A stretch of DNA of 9,618 bases from DASVXQ01 sp046727955 (lineage in GTDB: Bacteria > Actinomycetota > CALGFH01), in assembly GCA_046727955.1 (NCBI GenBank), contig JBKPDO010000349.1, positions 1-9,618 on the forward strand. The letters run 5' to 3'. A model generated the notes under the pieces. It had not been told where the DNA came from. It saw only the letters and a list, made by a program, of their open reading frames with translations, and did no database searches. Position numbers and translations under genes: made by a program. Positions 6,723 through 9,618 of the stretch are shown here, piece after piece (the stretch's first letter is position 1; every line of letters starts with the position of its first letter).

Positions 6723-9449
6723 ATGGCGCCTTCTGCGGCGTATCCGGCGCATCGGGAGGCCGATGTGGTGCTGCGGGACGGCTCGACCGTCCACGTGCGC
6801 CCGGTTCGGCCGGAAGATGCCGCCGGGGTCCGCGCCTTGTTCGAGGGGCTGTCGGCGGAGTCCAGGTGGCTGCGGTTCTTCTCCGAGGCCTACGACGCGG
6901 GCGCGGTGGTGCGCTGGGCGACCGAGGTGGACTACGACCGCCGCTTCGGCCTGGTCGCCACCGCCGGCGCCGAGCAGCGGCTGGTCGCGCACGCCGGCTG
7001 GGAGCGCCTGCGCGACCGTGCCGACAAGGCGGAGCTCGCGCTGGCCATCGCCGACGACTTCCAGGGCCGCGGGCTGGGCACGATCCTGCTCGGCCAGCTC
7101 GCTGAGGCCGCGCACGCCGCCGGCGTGACGCTGCTGGACGCCGAGGTGCTGCCGCAGAACCACCAGATGCTGCAGGTGCTCCGGGACGCCGGGCTACCGC
7201 TGACGGTGCGGTCGCTGCCTGGCGTGGTCATGGCGGAGCTGCCGACCTCGCTGTCGCCGGAGGCGCTGGAGCGGTTCGAGCAGCGCGAGCAGCTCGCCGC
7301 CGTGGCCGCCCTGCGCGGGGTTCTGGCGCCCCGCTCGGTGGCGGTGATCGGCGCGTCGCGCCGGCGGGGCTCGGTCGGCGGGGAGCTGTTCCACAACCTG
7401 CTCGCCGGCGGCTTCAACGGCCCGGTCTACCCGGTCAACCCGGGCGCCGAGGTGGTCCAGTCGGTGCTGGCGTACCGGTCGGTGCTGGGCGTGCCGGGGC
7501 CGGTCGACCTGGCCGTCATCGCCGTCCCCGCCGTCGCGGTGGTCGGCGCGGCCCGCGAGTGCGCCGCCAAGGGCGTCCGTGCGCTGGTGGTGATCTCGGC
7601 CGGGTTTGCCGAGACCGGGTCGCAGGGAGCAGAGCGGCAGCGGGAGTTGCTGCACGTCTGCCGCGAAGCCGGGATGCGCCTGATCGGCCCCAACTGCCTG
7701 GGGGTGATCAACACCGACCCGGCGGTGCGGCTGGACGCCACCTTCGGCCCGGCGATCCCGATCGGCGGGCGGGTCGGGTTCCTGTCGCAGAGCGGCGCGC
7801 TCGGCCTGGCGATCGTGGACTACGCCAACCAGCTCGGCCTGGGCCTGTCGGGCTTCGTCTCGGTCGGCAACAAGGCCGACATCTCCGGCAACGATCTGCT
7901 GGGCTACTGGGCCGAGGATCCCCGCACTGATGTGGTGCTGTTGTACCTGGAGTCGTTCGGCAACCCGCGCAAGTTCGCCCGCACCGCCCGCCGGCTCGGC
8001 CGGTCCAAGCCGATCGTGGCGGTCAAGAGCGGCCGCTCGGTCGCTGGCGCCCGCGCCACCGGTTCGCATACCGGGGCGCTGCTGGCTGCCTCCGACGTGA
8101 CCGTCGACGGGCTGTTCCGCCAGGCCGGGGTGATCCGCACCGATACCCTCTCGGAGCTGTTCGACGTGGCCAGGCTGCTGGCCAGCCAACCGCCCCCACG
8201 GGGCCGGCGGGTGGGAATCGTCACCAACGCCGGCGGCCCGGGGATCATGTGCGCCGATGCCTGCGAGGCTGGCGGGCTGGAGGTGGTGCAGCTCTCGGAG
8301 TGGCTGCGGGCCGCGCTGGCCGCCTTCCTGCCGCACGAGGCATCTGTGGCCAACCCCGTCGACCTGCTCGCCGCGGCGCCGGCCGCCCACCACCGGCGCG
8401 CGGTCGAGCTGGTCGCCGGCTCCGGTGAGGTCGACGCGGTGATCGCGATCTTCATCCCACCGCTGGTGACAGAGCTGGCCGAGGTGGCCAGCGCGATCCG
8501 CGAGGGCGCGGAGGCCGCGCCGGCGGACGTGCCGGTGCTGGCCGTGGTGATGTCGGCCGCCGGTGGCCCGCTCGAGCTGCGCGGCACCAGGCGGGCACTG
8601 CCTTCCTACGCCTTCCCGGAGGATGCCGCCCGCGCGCTGGCCCTGGCGGCCGTATACGGCGCGTGGCGGTCCGCTCCAGCGGGGCAGGTGCCGGAGCTTG
8701 CCGGCGTGCGTGGCGACGAGGCGGCAGCGGTGCTGGCCACCGCCATGGCCGCCGGGCCTCTGCCGCGCTGGCTGGGGCCCGACGAGGTCGCCAGGCTGCT
8801 CGGCTGCTACGGCCTGCCGCTGGCCCCCTGGCGGCTGACCGGCACCCCCGAGGAGGCTGCCGCGGCCGCGGCGGAGCTGGGCGGCCCCGTCGCGCTCAAG
8901 GCGGTCGCGTCCGGGCTGGTGCACAAGACCGAGGCCGGCGCCGTGCGGCTGGCGCTCAGCGGCGCCGAGCAGGTCGCCGCGGGCGCCCGCGAGATGGCCA
9001 GCAGGGTCGCCGCCGCCGGCCACCAGGCCAGTGGCTTCCTGGTCCAGCGGATGGCCGAGCCAGGGGTCGAGCTGCTGGTCGGCGTGGTCCACGACCCCTC
9101 CTTCGGGCCGGTGGTGGCGTGCGGCGCCGGCGGGACCGCCGTCGAGCTGCTCAAGGACGTGGCCGTGCGGATCACCCCGCTGACCGACCTGGACGCCCGC
9201 CAAATGGTTCACTCGCTGGCCACCTTCCCGCTGCTGGACGGCTACCGCGGCGCGCCCAAGGCCGACGTCGCCGCCCTCGAGGACGTCCTACTGCGCGTCA
9301 GCGCCCTGGTCGACGAGCGACCCGAGGTGGCCGAGCTGGACTGCAACCCCGTGATCGTCGGGCCCGGCGGCGCGGTGATCGTCGATGCCCGGATCCGCAT
9401 CGAGCAGCCGGCCGCGCCGCCGCCCCTGGGCGCCCGCCGCCGGCCGTAG
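6723..9449 (+). CDS. Fused GNAT acetyltransferase / acetate-CoA ligase (ADP-forming)
   Basis: The protein has 908 residues. An N-terminal GNAT domain (about 8-180) carries the acetyl-CoA loop QGRGLG (114-119). It is followed by a CoA-binding Rossmann domain (about 198-325, SVAVIGAS), a succinyl-CoA-ligase-like domain (GFLSQSGALGLAI onward) and a C-terminal ATP-grasp domain (about 680-900, ending AELDCNPVIV). His449 in GSHTGAL and His734 in LVHKTEAG match the two phospho-relay histidines known from archaeal ADP-forming acetyl-CoA synthetases, so the ligase half looks competent: acetyl-CoA + ADP + Pi to acetate + CoA + ATP, reversible. In the related Pat/PatZ lysine acetyltransferases the ligase part is regarded as a non-catalytic sensor, and in E. 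coli the GNAT domain is C-terminal; here it is N-terminal, as common in actinobacteria. Its place 74 nt after DHOD-like B and downstream of PFOR suggests it consumes PFOR-made acetyl-CoA. Acyl specificity cannot be read from sequence. Confidence 0.93.
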   Translation: MAPSAAYPAHREADVVLRDGSTVHVRPVRPEDAAGVRALFEGLSAESRWLRFFSEAYDAGAVVRWATEVDYDRRFGLVATAGAEQRLVAHAGWERLRDRADKAELALAIADDFQGRGLGTILLGQLAEAAHAAGVTLLDAEVLPQNHQMLQVLRDAGLPLTVRSLPGVVMAELPTSLSPEALERFEQREQLAAVAALRGVLAPRSVAVIGASRRRGSVGGELFHNLLAGGFNGPVYPVNPGAEVVQSVLAYRSVLGVPGPVDLAVIAVPAVAVVGAARECAAKGVRALVVISAGFAETGSQGAERQRELLHVCREAGMRLIGPNCLGVINTDPAVRLDATFGPAIPIGGRVGFLSQSGALGLAIVDYANQLGLGLSGFVSVGNKADISGNDLLGYWAEDPRTDVVLLYLESFGNPRKFARTARRLGRSKPIVAVKSGRSVAGARATGSHTGALLAASDVTVDGLFRQAGVIRTDTLSELFDVARLLASQPPPRGRRVGIVTNAGGPGIMCADACEAGGLEVVQLSEWLRAALAAFLPHEASVANPVDLLAAAPAAHHRRAVELVAGSGEVDAVIAIFIPPLVTELAEVASAIREGAEAAPADVPVLAVVMSAAGGPLELRGTRRALPSYAFPEDAARALALAAVYGAWRSAPAGQVPELAGVRGDEAAAVLATAMAAGPLPRWLGPDEVARLLGCYGLPLAPWRLTGTPEEAAAAAAELGGPVALKAVASGLVHKTEAGAVRLALSGAEQVAAGAREMASRVAAAGHQASGFLVQRMAEPGVELLVGVVHDPSFGPVVACGAGGTAVELLKDVAVRITPLTDLDARQMVHSLATFPLLDGYRGAPKADVAALEDVLLRVSALVDERPEVAELDCNPVIVGPGGAVIVDARIRIEQPAAPPPLGARRRP

Positions 9450-9618
9450 CACGATCACCTCCGACCTGATCCAGTGGCATTTCGGTGACGACGCGGCCAG
9501 GGAGGCCGCCACCGACCACAAGGAGTCTCCGCCGCCCAACGACCTCTACATCCGCAATGTCAACCCCCGGCTGCGGACCCTGCCGGTGCGGGCCGAGGCC
9601 ACCATCACCGTCAACACC
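9385..9618 (+). CDS. Start or remnant of an uncharacterised conserved protein; runs off the right edge
   Basis: A frame open from ATG 9385 to the edge overlaps the ligase gene's end by 65 bp. From about 9451 its product looks like a real conserved domain: TSDLIQWHFGDDAAREAA, then PPPNDLYIRNVNPRLRTLPV and RAEATITVNT. From memory, not a search, the aromatic QW..G..A..AA block followed by NDYYIRN.NPRLRTLPV occurs in uncharacterised actinobacterial secreted proteins or lipoproteins, usually after a signal peptide and spacer. Here the 22 residues before it are Arg/Pro/Ala/Ser-rich, antisense-free shadow of the ligase end, with neither signal peptide nor SD. Either the protein starts unusually at 9385 or the 5' part of the gene has been lost. 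No terminator separates it from the ligase. The domain is likely coding; start and function are unknown. Confidence 0.5.
   Translation, partial: MPGSASSSRPRRRPWAPAAGRSTITSDLIQWHFGDDAAREAATDHKESPPPNDLYIRNVNPRLRTLPVRAEATITVNT

Noticed and set aside
7194..9212. Minus-strand open frame (672 codons) opposite the ligase gene
   Set aside because: It is a shadow of the well-supported ligase, rich in Arg, Gly, His and Gln, without recognisable domains or an SD.

Overview
The window is very GC-rich and densely coding, with strong G/C third-position bias and purine-rich Shine-Dalgarno sites. The gene content (a 'WANPPGG'-type multicopper oxidase, an RDD protein, a GNAT-fused ADP-forming acetate-CoA ligase, and a right-edge domain I recall only from actinobacteria) points to a member of the Actinomycetota. 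The species cannot be told from this sequence.

Layout. (1) Positions 1 to about 420 hold, on the minus strand, the N-terminal part of a mature multicopper oxidase. It runs off the left edge and stops abruptly at its own 5' side, without a signal peptide. (2) At about 417-433 this abuts the C-terminal half of an RDD-family membrane protein on the plus strand (to 670), so two headless genes meet at one junction. (3) Positions 671-903 are a non-coding leader with 13-bp repeats that carry SD-like GGGAG cores. (4) Positions 904-9449 form a plus-strand cluster, probably one operon: DHOD-like flavoprotein A (904-1854), a full-length NifJ-type pyruvate:ferredoxin oxidoreductase (1937-5605), DHOD-like flavoprotein B (5602-6648, overlapping the PFOR stop by 4 bp) and a GNAT/acetate-CoA ligase (ADP-forming) fusion (6723-9449). 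(5) From about 9385-9451 to the right edge, a partial frame encodes a recognisable conserved domain that seems to lack its normal N-terminus.

How the genes could work together. PFOR converts pyruvate and CoA to acetyl-CoA, CO2 and reduced ferredoxin. The ligase can convert acetyl-CoA, ADP and phosphate to acetate and ATP, and both expected phospho-histidines are present. Together they would form a short ATP-yielding fermentative route from pyruvate to acetate. The fused GNAT domain uses acetyl-CoA and could acetylate proteins. The two DHOD-like proteins keep the FMN-barrel landmarks but lack the Cys/Ser motif of true dihydroorotate dehydrogenases. A single DHOD-like gene next to nifJ is, from memory, a recurring arrangement in bacteria. 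Two divergent paralogues bracketing the PFOR, one with a shortened active-site loop, is the most unusual feature of the operon. No tRNA, rRNA, CRISPR array, insertion sequence or convincing terminator was seen.
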